64,000 bases of DNA from Cranoglanis bouderius (taxonomy: Eukaryota; Chordata; Actinopteri; Siluriformes; Cranoglanididae), in the NCBI GenBank assembly GCA_023630585.1, contig CM042544.1:11825256-11889255 (forward strand), written 5' to 3'. The position numbers were made by a program, and so were the translations under genes. Of the stretch, positions 12,620 to 24,779 are shown one piece after another. The notes under the pieces were generated by a model that had not been told where the DNA came from, ran no database searches, and was given only the letters and a program-made list of their open reading frames with translations. How positions within the stretch are numbered: the stretch's first letter is position 1; each line of letters opens with the position of its first letter.

Positions 12620-12775
12620 TTGAATATTTCATTATTAAGAACACAAGTAAACGTACTATGAGGTAATTATACTGGGGAAAAAGTACCGTTAGTGAAATAG
12701 TGAACTATTTATTTACTTAAGTAACAAGAGTGATTGCAGTTGTACTTTTCACCTGAGAATTACACGTACCACAGC
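12620..12775. repeat. Repeat terminus, possible hAT-type right end
   Basis: Contains 'aagtaccgttagtgaaatag', 'ttacttaagtaac' and 'gtacttttcacctg', an arrangement that mirrors the element end at 9726-9860. If the two belong together, the Tc1 element at 10923-12383 sits inside it. Confidence 0.3.
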
Positions 12776-13163
12776 AGAATGACAGTGCTCTCCAATACGT
12801 AATTTTTTTTTTTTTAATTCGCTTCGATGATGGCCCCTTTTATAAATTTATTATATATATATTTTAATTTAATAGTTTCATGTTTGTCCTTGTGTACTGA
12901 ATTAATTATCCTTGTATTCAAAAATAACAATAACATTTCTAATCGCAAAAGACACTTGTTTTCACCGAGAGAGAGAGAGAGAGAGAGAGGAAGGTTCAGC
13001 TATGATTCTGCACATCCTCATCGTGTAGACATGTGGGGTGGGTGCTGGTAGCCTGTGATTTTCTCTGCCCAAGAGAGAGAGAGCTAATGCAGGGAGTAAT
13101 GGGAATGAAGGGGCGTTGCATTAGGAGAGACAGCTGTGTCTTTATTTCTAATCAGTAATCTGT

Positions 13164-13194
<31 letters not shown>

Positions 13195-13529
13195 CATATA
13201 TACAACCCCATCTGAGAAAGTTTCCATAACTACACTATCCCGAAATACAGCGTGCAACTTGACTAGGTTCCTCATTATAACGGTGCAAAGACAGCAGACT
13301 TGATGCAGCTCGCTTGACAGGGTTAAAACACACTCGAGCACGGCTGCAAAAAATAGACAAATGCGCACCCACACGCTTCACCTTGTGTGCTATTGACTTA
13401 CATGGGCTATTAGCATACCATTTTGCGTGTGCTTGATAAAGAGTTCACTCACACAGGCACATCTTGAGCAGTTTATTAGGCAAACATACAGGCATACAGG
13501 TATACACACCAGATTGAAGCTGAAGAAAT

Positions 13530-13569
<40 letters not shown>

Positions 13570-14446
13570 AGAGGCGTCTTTGCCTGAGGGTAACACAGAG
13601 CCGGAGCAATTGAACTGACACACAGTGTATTAATACAGTATTAATATGGATTGAGAGAATGTGAGAATAGTGATGTGTGTGTGTGAGAGAGAGAAAGAGA
13701 GAGAGAGAGAGAAGGATATGAGAGCAGCCAAGCAAATCAAAGCGAAATTAAACGGATTTGCATATTTCAGTGAACGCCGAAAGCAGACCTTCTAATTATT
13801 TCATCTCACTCTCTTTCCCATCTCCTTTCCTGGTTCTGATCTTTTCTCTTTTTTCCCTCTGGCTGGCAGGCTGTTTACCTTCTAAAGATGTGTGTTTAGC
13901 ACCAAAGTGTCTCGGTTTGACACATTAACGCATCGTTCCTGTCCTCTCCTGCTCATGCTGAAGGGTTAATGCAGCTGTGTATACACGTTCTCCTCTTCTG
14001 AGATTATTTGTTCAGGCATTTCTCCGCTTGTGCTTATTAACATCTTCCTCATAGGATTAAGAGTAACGTCTGGTGTACTTAAAATTCCTTTCACAATCCT
14101 TTTGGTGGATTTCCACACAGTGCGTGGATCATCATGTGGGTTAACGTGCACCGAGGTACCAGTTAAGTTGCACCTAACTTGACTTGTACCGACTTTAATT
14201 TGCTATTGTATCATGTGCACTTGGTATACAGGACACTTCGTAAGTGCTCACTGTAGCCCATCTGTTGTTTTGCACAGCAGTGACACAGTGTGTGTGTATG
14301 TGTGTGTGTGTGTGTGGTGTTGGTACGAATGAAGTCTTGTCACTGCTGAGGTGAAAACTGTTCACCAACCAAAAATATCCAGGAGAGCTGTGGCCTGAAA
14401 CTGACACTGATGAAGGGCTGGAGGATGATTTTTACACACACACACT

Positions 14447-14449
<3 letters not shown>

Positions 14450-14511
<62 letters not shown>
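14450..14511. repeat. (CA)n microsatellite
   Basis: About 30 CA units. The reverse-strand frames reading VCVCVC are artefacts. Confidence 0.95.
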
Positions 14512-14515
<4 letters not shown>

Positions 14516-14620
14516 TTTGCACTGGGAAAAAGAATGTGTGTGCTTAATAAAGCAGTCAGTAAGTGTACACAGTGTTTAAAAACCCATCCAACACTCCACC
14601 TGATGCGCTCATTCCTGCAC

Positions 14621-14646
14621 CACACACACACACACACACACACACA

Positions 14647-14690
<44 letters not shown>
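14621..14690. repeat. (CA)n microsatellite, interrupted once
   Basis: CA run with one CGCG interruption near 14647, about 110 bp from the preceding CA array. Confidence 0.95.
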
Positions 14691-14691
<1 letters not shown>

Positions 14692-14865
14692 TACCATGTC
14701 AGAGTCAGTGCTGTGTTGAAAATGACCCATCACCCAGACAGCACAACAACTGTCAGCTGTGGTCCTGTGCTCGTCCCCTTCCTGTGATGGACAGGTGAGA
14801 GGTGGACAGATTGGGCTACGGTCGCTAACTAGAGTAGAGAACTACCTTGCTTCATACTGAGCTGG

Positions 14866-14960
14866 GTTGATTGGTTGGGCACCGAGTTCCCTGGGATAGG
14901 CTCCAGGCTCGCCGTGACCCTCTGTCGGATAAGCGGTACAGGAAAAATGGATGGATGGAA
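14866..14960 (+). repeat. SINE 3' half, plus strand
   Basis: 'gagttccctgggataggctcc...gtgaccctctgtcggataagcggtacagg...atggatggatgg' is the 3' half of the tRNA-derived SINE present at 35251-35583, here in the opposite orientation and ending in the ATGG tail. Confidence 0.6.
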
Positions 14961-14967
14961 GTACTGA

Positions 14968-15070
14968 GCTACAAGATCATTCATTCATCTTCAGTAACCG
15001 CTTTATCCTGGTCAGGGTCGTGGTGGATCCAGAGTCAATCCCAGGGATTGGGAATTCCTCCTACTGGGAT
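14968..15070 (-). repeat. SINE-type tail, minus strand
   Basis: 'cattcattcatcttcagtaaccgctttatcctggtcagggtcgtggtggatcc' is the reverse complement of a common fish SINE-type tail. It is arranged tail-to-tail with the preceding plus-strand SINE fragment. Confidence 0.55.
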
Positions 15071-15187
15071 GTTCACACAGTGTCTTGATTATGTATTTTC
15101 CTATTAGAAGTATTTGGACTCTTATAGAGGCAAAGAATAATAAAGAGCAATATAAAAAATGGAAAATCAGCATAAATATAATAATAT

Positions 15188-15226
<39 letters not shown>

Positions 15227-16477
15227 CATGATAATAAGTTTGTGATATATCGCCACAAGAATATCACGGGTTAGGTTTCGGGCTTAGGGTTAGTGTTACT
15301 GGGTTGGCTGTGGGTGTGTGGTAATGTACAATGTGCAGTGTATGGCCTGTCCCATCCCTGTGTCACATCTGTTTCCAGTCTGTCAATCATCCAGTTGTTC
15401 TAAGGCAGAAATGTGTAGTCTGTGTGAAATAAGCAAACCTCACTCCGTCTCTTTTTATCCCTTACGCCATTTCTCACCCTTCCTTCGTCTCGCTGCACGC
15501 CAGCCGTGCCTCCTCCCGTTGTCCTCTTTTTCCTCTTTTCCCTCTCTGAGCCGTACATTTTTAATTAGGAGAAAATTTTTGCAGCTGTGTTGTGATGATT
15601 AGTGTTGCTGTAGCGAGCCTAAATTTGTACAATAAACGCGTGCAGTCATTTTTGCTCTCTTTCTGTCTCTCACATTTGGTTTGGGTTTCTATTCTCGTTC
15701 TGTCTCCTTGTTATTCTCTCTCTCTCTCTCTCTTTTTTTTTTTCCCGCCCGCTGCATATTTGTGTGCATAAAGGTGTTATGTGCGCTAGGTGCTAATTGG
15801 ACTCTGAGGGTCATTAATATTCTCCACGTGCCGCCGCTCGTCAAGAAACCGTGTGCCGAAAGTGATGAGTGTGTGATTTTTTTTTCCCCCCCTCCAGAGA
15901 GTGAACTAGAGAGAGAGAGCAAGAGAGAGAGAGAGAAAGGAAGAAGGATGGAGGGCTAAAGAAAAGAGCAAGGTTCATAGTCATGCTCTAAGGTCATTGG
16001 GAGAAAAAAAAAAAAAGAGCAGTTTGGAAAGCGAGGACTGGAACGTAGTGACAGAGAGACTGATGGCTAGAGTGAGGGAGGGGGAGTGAAGAGACAGAGA
16101 TGGATATGGTGCCAAAGAGCTAATCAAAGGCAAGAGAGAGGCTTGATTATGCTATCATTTAGGGGAAAAATGGTCCCATTGTTTTGTTTGTAGTGGGAAT
16201 TTGTGGGGTGGGACGGCTTTGTCTCGGCCGGCTTGGATTCCTGTATGGAAAGGCATCATGGTTTGCAAATAAATGCCAGAAAAGTACACGTCAATAAACA
16301 CTGATGCTATCAGATGGGCTTAAATATTTCGAAGTGTATTTGTGTGTATGTGTGCGTGTGTGTGGTTGTTAGCGGACTCCGTAATAGCACGCCCTTTACT
16401 CAAACAAGAGAGTGTAAATAGCACGACAGCTGTTCGAAGTGGTGTTAATTGTATCAGTTGTGTACATAAGATGCAAG

Positions 16478-16521
<44 letters not shown>

Positions 16522-17033
16522 GTTGTTGTTATATGGTATGTGTTAAGCGTTCATAGGCTGAAAGTTAGAGAGCTGTTTTAATGAGTAGAGCTCAGAGGAA
16601 GCTGTCTGATTGAGTAATGACTGCCGGCTTGGCATAAAAGCCCTGCACAAACAAACAACAAGACTCAGAGGGAGAGAGGCGGAGCGCCAAGTCAGTCATC
16701 TGACACACGCGCACACACACACTCATACACTCACACACTCACACACGCACCCACACACATGCCCACTCTTCTTCTGTCTCCCTTACGGCACGTTAGCGTG
16801 CATCTCTCCCACGTGAAGAAATAGCCAGAAGGACAGGAGAGAAAATTGAATACTCCGAAAGCAGAACACAGGATCAGGACATCAGAATCTCTTCTAGCGC
16901 CGATGCGCCACAGTCCCAGCATGCACCTGCTCCCGGCTGCCCAGCCACTGCCTCGGGCCTTCTGCATCGGCTAGCTCTCTGTGGGAGTTTCCTTTCTGTA
17001 CAGGAATCTATTTTCACTTCAGCCACTTTTGGG

Positions 17034-17038
<5 letters not shown>

Positions 17039-17118
<80 letters not shown>
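17039..17118. repeat. (TA)n microsatellite, 40 units
   Basis: An uninterrupted, self-complementary TA run about 80 bp long, capable of cruciform formation. Confidence 0.97.
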
Positions 17119-17119
<1 letters not shown>

Positions 17120-18246
17120 TTGGTTGGGGAATGCAGTCTTTCTTTGTATCTCTCACTAGTTATTGTTTTCAATCAGTTTAGTCCGCAGTGGTTTGGACAT
17201 GTAGTACCTGGAATGGATAAGCAGCACAGGGAAGTTGGACGTGTTTAAAATGAGCCTCACGCACATGCCTTAAGCCTCTTAAGTGCTTTGGCAATTCTTA
17301 TTCTATTGTTACGCCAGTGACGCCCATTAACAATTTGATTTGGATGAGAATTGGAAAGGGGGTGGGGGACAGGAAGAAAGATGGGGATGCAATCTCTCTC
17401 TCTCTCACTCTCTGTCTCTCCCTCGGTCTCCCGCAGACACGAGTGCAAACACACACAGTGAGGCAGGCCGTAATGAATGCAAGGGGCACAAATTAACTGG
17501 CATCTGAGCATGCAGCCAAATGGCAGTCGCCTCATGATGGGTGGACCTGGTCGTGTGAATTCAATTTGAGCTAATTTGGGGAGACAATGTGAATTGAAAT
17601 GTTGCGGGGAACACGTCCGTGGAAGGAGACGTATTCATTCTACGTGCACACACACATATACACACACGCTAGGATAATCCTCCATCACAGTAAGCCATTC
17701 TATTAAATATATGAACATTTTCAGTCTAAGCTGTATTTTTACTGTGTATGTGCAGTTACTGCTAGAAATATTTTTTTTTGCTGCTTTTCCCTGTTGGGAG
17801 AAAAGAACACAACAAATGAGCTCAATGGATGAATGTTATTATAATGGATGTCTAGGGGTAGTTGTTGGGGCAGTCAATAAATGTGTAAAGTAGGCAAAGA
17901 TATAAAATGAATAATGACAAAATGACAAAATAACAAGTGTCGCACTTTAAGCAATAAAAGTTTAACTATAATGGTTATGTTTTTTGGCATGCACTGAAAC
18001 CGAGGTGTTTCTGTGTTTAATTTGAGAGATTATATTTATAACATAGATCAGTTCAGAGATCAGTTCCATCTCTGAACGTGTGATCTATACAGATTTAAAG
18101 CTTAATTCGACAATTCTTTTCACTGTGAAAGTCATAAAACAACCTCCCTCCGTTTCAATTCAACTTCTCCTAAGCAGTTTTTTTTTTAAACCACAGGAAA
18201 ACATGGTAATGCTTGAGTATTCCTTTAACCGTTACTGCTTCATATA

Positions 18247-19062
18247 CACAGATCAGCCATAACATTAAAACCACCTGCCTAATATTGAGTAGGTCCCTTT
18301 TGTGCTGCCAAATCATCTCTGACCCGTCAAAGTATGGACTCCTCAAGACCTATGAAGGTGTGCTGTGGTATCTGGCACCAAGATGTTAGCAGCAGATCCT
18401 TTAAGTCCTGAGGTTGTGAAGTTGCCTCCATGGATTGGACTTGGACAATCGGATTGAGATCTGGGGAATTTGAAGGCCAAGTCAGGTCAACTTTGAATTC
18501 ATTGTTATGTTCCTCAAACCATTCCTGAACAATTTTTGCAGTGTGGCAGGGCGCATTACCTTGCTCCATGGTCCAGTTCTGATGCTCACGTGCCCGTTGT
18601 AGGCATTTTTGGTGGTGGTCAGGGGTCAGCATGGGCAGTCTGCAGCTACGCAGCCCCATATGCAGCAAGCTGTGATGCACCGTGTGTTTTGACACCTTTC
18701 TTTCATAGCCAGCATTAACTTTTTTCAGCAATTTGTGCTACAGTAGCTTTTCTGTGGGATCAGACCAGACGGGCTAGCCTTCGCCTTCGCTAACCGCTGC
18801 ATACCGAGAACACCCCACAAGACCTGCTGTTTTGGAGATGCTCTGACTGAGTCGTCTAGCCATCACAATTTGGCTGTTTTTAAAGTCCCTCAGATCCTAA
18901 TGCTTGCCCATTTTTCCTGCTTCCAACACATCAACTTTGAGAACTGACTGTTCACTTGCTGCCTAATATATCCCACCCCTTGACAGGTGCCACTGTAATG
19001 TAATGACAATCAATATTATTCACGTCACCTGTCGGGGGTTTTAATGTTATGGCTGATCAGTG
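18247..19062 (-). mobile_element. Internally deleted Tc1/mariner element with both termini
   Basis: Left terminus (18247) is CACAGATCAGCCATAACATT. The right terminus, read in reverse complement, is CACTGATCAGCCATAACATT. Both are flanked by TA (18245-18246 and 19063-19064), the expected target duplication. At 816 bp it is much shorter than a full Tc1 element. It is the most complete boundary definition of this family in the window. It lies about 2.2 kb upstream of the cadm4 signal-peptide exon. Confidence 0.9.
18327..18731 (-). pseudogene. Tc1-like transposase remnant
   Basis: A 134-codon frame keeps the second HTH flank (SKHTVHHSLLHMGLRSCR) and then jumps to the region around the second catalytic Asp. 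There, GNAPCHTAKIVQEW stands where sister copies read QQDNAPCHT, so the Asp is lost. The third catalytic residue is deleted as well: SPDLNPI runs straight into VQVQSMEA, without the EHLW block seen in the sister at 26688. The protein is dead. Confidence 0.8.
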
Positions 19063-19105
19063 TACATGTACATGCATGAGCCTGATTTGGCCTATACACA
19101 CTTTT

Positions 19106-19375
19106 ATTCAATTCAGTTTTATTTTGTGTATAGCACTAAGAATAGATATTGTCATCAAGAAATCTGGATGTAGATTTCGGTCCCTAATGAAATACTTAGA
19201 GGCTACAGTGGCATGGAAAACTCCCTGAGACGACCTAAAGAAGTCTTGAGAAGAACCTATCCTCGTCATATCCTCCAGAGCAGCAGAAAGAACGTCACTG
19301 AAACTCCAAGCAGAGGCAGAAGTTGAGCATCAGCATGAATCTGGCAGATCTGGAGGGCGAGAGGAGCCACAGCAA
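19106..19375. repeat. Interspersed repeat of 'tttatttgtatagc' type
   Basis: 'attcaattcagttttattttgtgtatagcac' followed by 'ggcatggaaaactccctgagacgac' and 'agaacctatcctcgtca' matches a repeat I recall as very common in catfish and other teleosts. No coding capacity was seen. A shorter related block ('atttatatagcgcctttcc') is at 36483-36525. Confidence 0.5.
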
Positions 19376-19394
19376 TACATCACACAGCAGGATT

Positions 19395-19430
<36 letters not shown>

Positions 19431-21156
19431 GGAGAATACAGCTTATTAGGAATGCTCTTATCTTACATTGGTTTAAAAGGGTGTTCATTCAACACACAGA
19501 AGTCTGCATTCAGACAGTGTATTAGATTGTCTTTAGCTGTGCAGAGTCAAGTGCGAGACACATGCAGAACTATAAGGTTGATCAGATAGAGAGCAGTGTT
19601 GGCCTACCATTATTGAACCCTGAGTGAAAAGAGACGAGGGCCGTCTGACTGGCTTTCTGTCCGGCCAGCTGAATGAAGCTTATTGTCGTTTGCTCGGCCT
19701 CTGCTGCCTGCACAAAAATCACTGACATTTGGGTTTGCGCATCTGCAAACGCACACCCCCATGACAAACAATGTGCCCACACGCGATGAGCGCTTTATAA
19801 ATACGAGATGGAGCGACGACTCAGTGAAGCTTGACTCTGGGATTACCGGCTGGAAGAGTGTGAAGAGAGATTACAGCTGGAACGCACCTGAGGGAGGACA
19901 GAAGAACGGCTTGAGTGGAGGGAGACAACACAAGGAGACGACAGAAAGCGGAATAACAGTGGAATAACTTTCACCTGGCCTTACTGACTATACAGGACCT
20001 AAAAGGAATTGATTGGAAGCACGGCCTGAGCGGTTACCCAAGGGACGCTACAGCTCGGTGCCATCTATCATGGTGGTCTGCCCTCCATTTTATTACTGGC
20101 CCCTGATGACACCACCTTATATCAGATAGGAGTGTGTGCACGCCTCACCTACACACTCGGCCCTTGAAGCAGGGGGATATTAGTCCTGCAACTGTCAGAC
20201 CGCCGTTGCTCTCTGTCCTGTGTGTGTGAGTGTGTGTGTGTGTGTGTGTATGAGTATGTGTATTAGAGAGGGAGACAGATAGCAGGTGTTTGTGTGTGTT
20301 CAGGCCATGCGCAGCAGAGCGAGGCGTGCTCTTAGTAGTCGAGACATATCGCACCCATTCAGCTTCAGCAAGGTGTTACAGAAATTTTCCCCCCCAGCAC
20401 TGGCTTTTAATCTTTGACATCCTACGTGTGTCAGATTTTATTCCTGATTTCGTTGAGTTTAAAATGTTCATTTTAAAATTGACCTGAACTTTGAGATGGG
20501 CGATTAGTAAAAGAAACAAACTGCAGGATTGCTTGGTGAGAGTCAGATAAGGTGCTGATGCTGGTCATTTTCTCCACAAAGCCTAGCTGGGTGTATTTGT
20601 CTCCCCCCACCTCCAGTTTTGAAGCTTACCTGTTCTTCCTTTGTGAGTTGCTTCACCCAGCTGGAACCCTGCATTGATCTGTGTTGATGTTTGTCACCAC
20701 ACTCAAGCTGTGTTGTGGAAATAAGTCTGGCATTTACCAAGAGGGGTGCAGCTAGAGTCGAACCCAAGCAGGAGAACCGAAGTGAACTCCTAACAGCGGA
20801 AACTGATAACAGGAAAACAAGCAGCGACTCCTGATTGTGCATGCGTGTGTCGATCATTATCGAAGTGCACAACTAATTAACCCACACTCAGGTTGTTAAT
20901 AGCAGGCTCGCTTAAGAGTGCAAGTAAAATTATGCAGCCTTGAAGTTGTTTTTTTCTGTCCTCGAATGAGAAAATTGGAGGACTTTAATTTGCGGATTTC
21001 AGTTCTAGCTCCTGCCGGAGTGTGTGAGTGAGGTGATGAGAGTTTGAACAGCCGGGTGAAGTGTTTTAATTAGCTGAAACCTGCTGTGCTGCTGTTGTAG
21101 TGGTATCTAGTGGTTGCAGTTTAGCTGAGACTCGGCTGGGTGACAAAGCAAAGTGT

Positions 21157-21212
<56 letters not shown>

Positions 21213-21264
21213 CTGGCCAAAGCCACAGAAGCCTCATTGACCAGCCTACGACAGTCAATAAACA
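19376..21264. other. Region immediately upstream of cadm4 exon 1
   Basis: Probable 5' flank and/or 5' untranslated region of cadm4. A GA run is at 19398-19430, a GT run at 20219-20248 and a long GT array at 21159-21211, 53 bp before the start codon. I cannot place the transcription start or any untranslated exon. No CpG-island-like stretch is evident. The minus-strand 109-codon frame at 20543-20872 resembles nothing I recognise. Confidence 0.4.
21159..21211. repeat. (GT)n microsatellite just upstream of the cadm4 start codon
   Basis: About 26 GT units ending 53 bp before the proposed ATG at 21265. If transcribed, it would lie in the 5' untranslated region. Confidence 0.95.
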
Positions 21265-21349
21265 ATGAGAGCAGGCCAGCGATCTCGCCTCTTCTCTCGC
21301 TCCCTCACTGTCCTGCTCATTCAGTCGGTCATTCTGCTCTCCCTCTGCT
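21265..21349 (+). CDS. cadm4: cadm4 exon 1: signal peptide
   Basis: ATG at 21265 opens 28 codons plus one base. They begin MRAGQRSRLFSRS, a basic n-region, followed by a hydrophobic core (LTVLLIQSVILLSLC), which is a classical secretory signal peptide. The exon ends at a strong donor (TGCT|GTAAGT) in phase 1, matching the phase of exon 2. The join gives LC-SRSQEVQ, so cleavage before the mature Gln-Glu-Val N-terminus is plausible. No better signal-peptide exon was found between here and exon 2. The assignment rests on phase, splice signal and protein logic rather than on sequence identity, since signal peptides diverge quickly. Further untranslated exons may exist upstream. Confidence 0.7.
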
Positions 21350-21972
21350 GTAAGTCTTTCTCTCTTTCTCTTACAGTCTATTCTTTCTGTTCAGTCTTTC
21401 TCCCCATCCTGTCTTTCAAGCCAAACTGTACTTGCAACATGCTATCTCTCTTAAAATGCCTTGTTTTGAACACTTTCTTTCTGTCTCTCCTGGTGAATTT
21501 TTTCTCTCTCTCTCTCTCAGCCCTCATGCTCTCACCATCACGCCCGACCTTCCAGCCTCTTCCTCGTTTTATATCCAGGCATTTTATTATGGAGGAAACA
21601 TAATTTGTGGACAGGAGCGCATAAGCGCTGAGAGGGTACAGAGTCAGCTTCCAGATTTACGATTGCAGTGCATCAAGCAATTTCAACATCTCTCTGTAGA
21701 TTGCACTCCAGATCACATGTGGCTTTGAATATGAAAATATATAGAAATGAGATCAGCTCTGAGTGGCTGCAATTTGAAGACCATAGACTGGGAATGTTGA
21801 CGTTTGTCGAGATCATATAGAAAAGTCTTCAACTAAAACGCGTCTATCTAATGCATTTTCACAACTTTTTTTTTTTTTTTTTTTAGCCAGCTAGCTACCA
21901 TTAGCTGATTTGCTAATATTTATATCTTTATAGGTAACACTACCAAGCTAAATGACATGAATGAATGAGATA

Positions 21973-23455
21973 CAGCGCCCTCCACTAATATTGGCGCCCT
22001 TAGTAAATATGAGCAAAGAAGGCTGTGAAAAATTGTCTTCATTGTTTAACCTTTTGATATTTTGTTAAAAAAAGAAAATCACAAAAATAGTCTACTCTCA
22101 TGGATATCAAACAATTGCAAACACAACACAGGTTTATCAAAAAAAAAAATCTTTGTTAAATATATGTGTGCAACAATTATTGCTACCCCTATGAATTAAT
22201 ATGAGAAAAATATATTTGAAGTATATTCCCATTGATATTTTTTTAGTACACCTGGGTGACTAGGAACAGGAAATTGTTCAACCATGACTTCCTGTTTCAC
22301 AGGGGTATAAATATGAGGTAACACATAGGCCAAATTCCCTTAGTCATTCATAACAATGGGTAAGACTAGGGAATATAGCTGTGATGTGCAGCAAAAGGTT
22401 GTTGAGCTTCACAAAATGGCAAGTGGCTATAGGAAAATAGCACAAGCATTGAAAATGCCCATTTACTTCATCAGGGCAATAATTAAGAAGTTCCAGTCAA
22501 CTGGAAATGTGTCTATATTGTCTCAATGCACTGTGAAGAGGATGGTTCAAGTGGCCAAAAACTCTCCAAGGATCACAGCTGGGAAATTGCAGAAGTTAGT
22601 TGCGTCTTGGGGTCAGAAAGTCTCCAAAGCTACAATCCGAAGTCACCTACATCACCACAAGTTTTTTGGAAGGGTTTCAAGAGAAAAGCCTCTACTCTCA
22701 TCCAAAAACAAACTCAAACGTCTTCAGTTTGCCAGACACTACTGGAACTTCAAAAGGGATCGGGTTCTATGGTCAGATGAAACCAAAATTGAGCTTTTTG
22801 TCAATAAACACCAGAGGTGGTTTTGGTGCACACAGAGAGGTAGCCATATGGAAAAGTACCTCATGCCCACGGTTAAATATGGTGGTGGCTCTTTAATGTT
22901 TTTCTGCCAGAGGACCTGGACATTTTCTTAGGATACATGGCATCATGGACTCTATCAAATATCAACAGATATTAAATGAAAACCTGACTGCCTCTGCCAG
23001 AAAGCTTAAAATGGGCCATAGTTGGATCTTCCAGCAGGACAATGACCCAAAACATACATCAAGATCAACACAAAATCAAGGTCCTGCCCTGGCCATCCCA
23101 GGGTGAACTGAAGAGGAGAGTCTGTATGGAGGAATATTCTCAGATCCCTTGCCATGTTTTCTCAACCTCATCAGGCATTATAGGAGAAGACTCAGAGCTG
23201 TTATCTTGGCAAAGGGAGGCAGCACAAAGTATTGACTAAAAGGGTGCCAATAATTGTTGCACACCAATATTTAACCATTTTTTATTTATTTATTTTTTTT
23301 TAAACCTGTGTTTTGTTTGCAATAGTTTGATATCCATGAGAGTATTTTTGTGAATATTTTGAACAAAAGATCAAAAGGTTAAACTATGAAGACAAATTTT
23401 CACAGCCTTCTTTACTCATATTTACCAAGGGTGCCAATATTAGTGGAGGGCTCTG
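21973..23455 (+). mobile_element. Tc1/mariner element, full-length boundaries, long inverted repeats
   Basis: Starts CAGCGCCCTCCACTAATATT after TA (21971-21972) and ends in the near inverted complement before TA (23456-23457). The terminal inverted repeats extend about 160 bp each, for example 'aaaggttaaac' and 'gatatccatgaga' blocks on both sides. At about 1.48 kb it is close to full length. It sits in cadm4 intron 1, in the sense orientation. Confidence 0.9.
22356..23240 (+). pseudogene. Tc1-like transposase, frameshifted and deleted
   Basis: The first frame (22356-22931, 191 codons) begins MGKTREYSCDVQQKVVELHK and covers the HTH region and the first catalytic Asp (WSDETKIELF, residue 141), then reaches VKYGGGSLM and goes out of frame. 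The second Asp motif (QQDNDPKHTS) is readable near 23033-23062. The SPDLNPIENLW block with the catalytic Glu is missing: after CCTGGCCATCCCA the sequence jumps to the C-terminal region. It cannot produce an active enzyme. Confidence 0.85.
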
Positions 23456-24779
23456 TAGATAGGAATATCAGAGAGGATGATAATGGAGTCATTTCATATA
23501 TGTTGACACAGCTAAACTAGCTAACCCATGCTAATCTGGCAGGATTTCTAATCTTCATGACTAATGCCAACTGGCTAGCTAACGTTGCTAGCTAAAAATC
23601 CTCTCAGAAATCCAGTCAGATTGTCTTATTTTCGTTAGCCAGTTAGCGGAATGTGATTTTTAAATCTTCTCAGAAATCCTGTCATGTTTTTTTCTAGTTA
23701 GCCAGGTAGCGATAGCAATGAAGATGATGACTATGAGGAATGTCCTATGGTCCTATGAGGACCTAGCTGATTTCGGGGAAGTCACATTAACAAAACTCCT
23801 AAACGTTTGACTAGCCGGCTAGCTAGCAGGAGTGAAGCATACAAGAGGAAGAAAAGAGAGGGACATACTGTAGATTGTGAGGTAAAAGGATACGCTGCAG
23901 GCTTGGATTGAGCTGGGGAAAGGGGGATGATTGTTGCGCAATGAGAAAAAAAAAGAGACCGAGTGAGACCCAGAACAGAGCATGGCAGGAGTAGATATAA
24001 CAGCAGCTCTGTGAGTTGACCTCTGAAGTAGCGAGGAAGAGTTTTACGCTCAGTACTGTGGCTAAAAGTGCTGACCTAAGAGCATCTCGGCTCATGTTTA
24101 CGGCGCTAATCTTACAGCATCTGAAAGGCAAACAGAGGTCGATCAGCACTATTACTCAGATGCGCGATAAATGCGAGCCCGAGAGAGGCCTGAGCGTTCA
24201 AGGCAAACATCTGTTCAAGGAGTAATTTGTACTGCGCACCTATTGTTTATTTCCCAGAGTGTTTGAGCCTGTTACTTAGCAAGGACATGGTTGCTGCCTC
24301 TCTTAGGATCAGCGCAGCATGAGATAGAGGATGCATTGCCTTGTTCTTTTTATTAATGTCTCTTGCTACCACTATTTTTTTTTTCTTCCAGCTTTGAATA
24401 CTCATTGTCTCAGCAGTGCTGGGTCTCTGTGCCAGCTGGAGGGAAGCTGTATGTATATTCTGAATGTCTGGATACAAAAGATCATTCTGAGGACAAGAGG
24501 GAGGGGGGAGGGGTGGACTGGTTTGGGGGAGTCTTTAGCCTTGGCAGCTTGAGTGCTATAAAATTCTTGCCAGTAAAGCATTTTTGCCATTGAATCTGAC
24601 GAGATGGTAACGGGGATAGAAGCCAGGTCAGTGTGTGTGTGAGTGTGTGTTTCACAGCTGGCGCCCTGGGAATACCAGAAGTATTGTAATATCCCTGCAA
24701 ATTTACCCATAAGCCCTTTCCTGTGATGCCCAGACACGTACATCCAAGAGTCCAACAAGCATCCAAACCCACGGCATGA

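Larger units (their letters stand above)
12776..18246. other. Upstream non-coding DNA rich in simple repeats
   Basis: No gene is recognised. Simple repeats include GA (12968-12988, 13686-13710, 15908-15940), CA (13171-13191, 13532-13563), GT (16482-16520), CT (15716-15733, 17395-17415) and others listed separately. 16140-16300 and 17540-17640 are repeat-poor and could hold regulatory sequence, but nothing specific can be supported. Confidence 0.5.

Noticed and set aside
15280..15300. Telomere-like 'cttagggttag'
   Set aside because: Only about two imperfect units, far too short to be an interstitial telomeric repeat.
20543..20872. 109-codon minus-strand frame as a possible gene upstream of cadm4
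   Set aside because: No recognisable domain, signal or splice context. It could be a repeat fragment but there is nothing to support a call.
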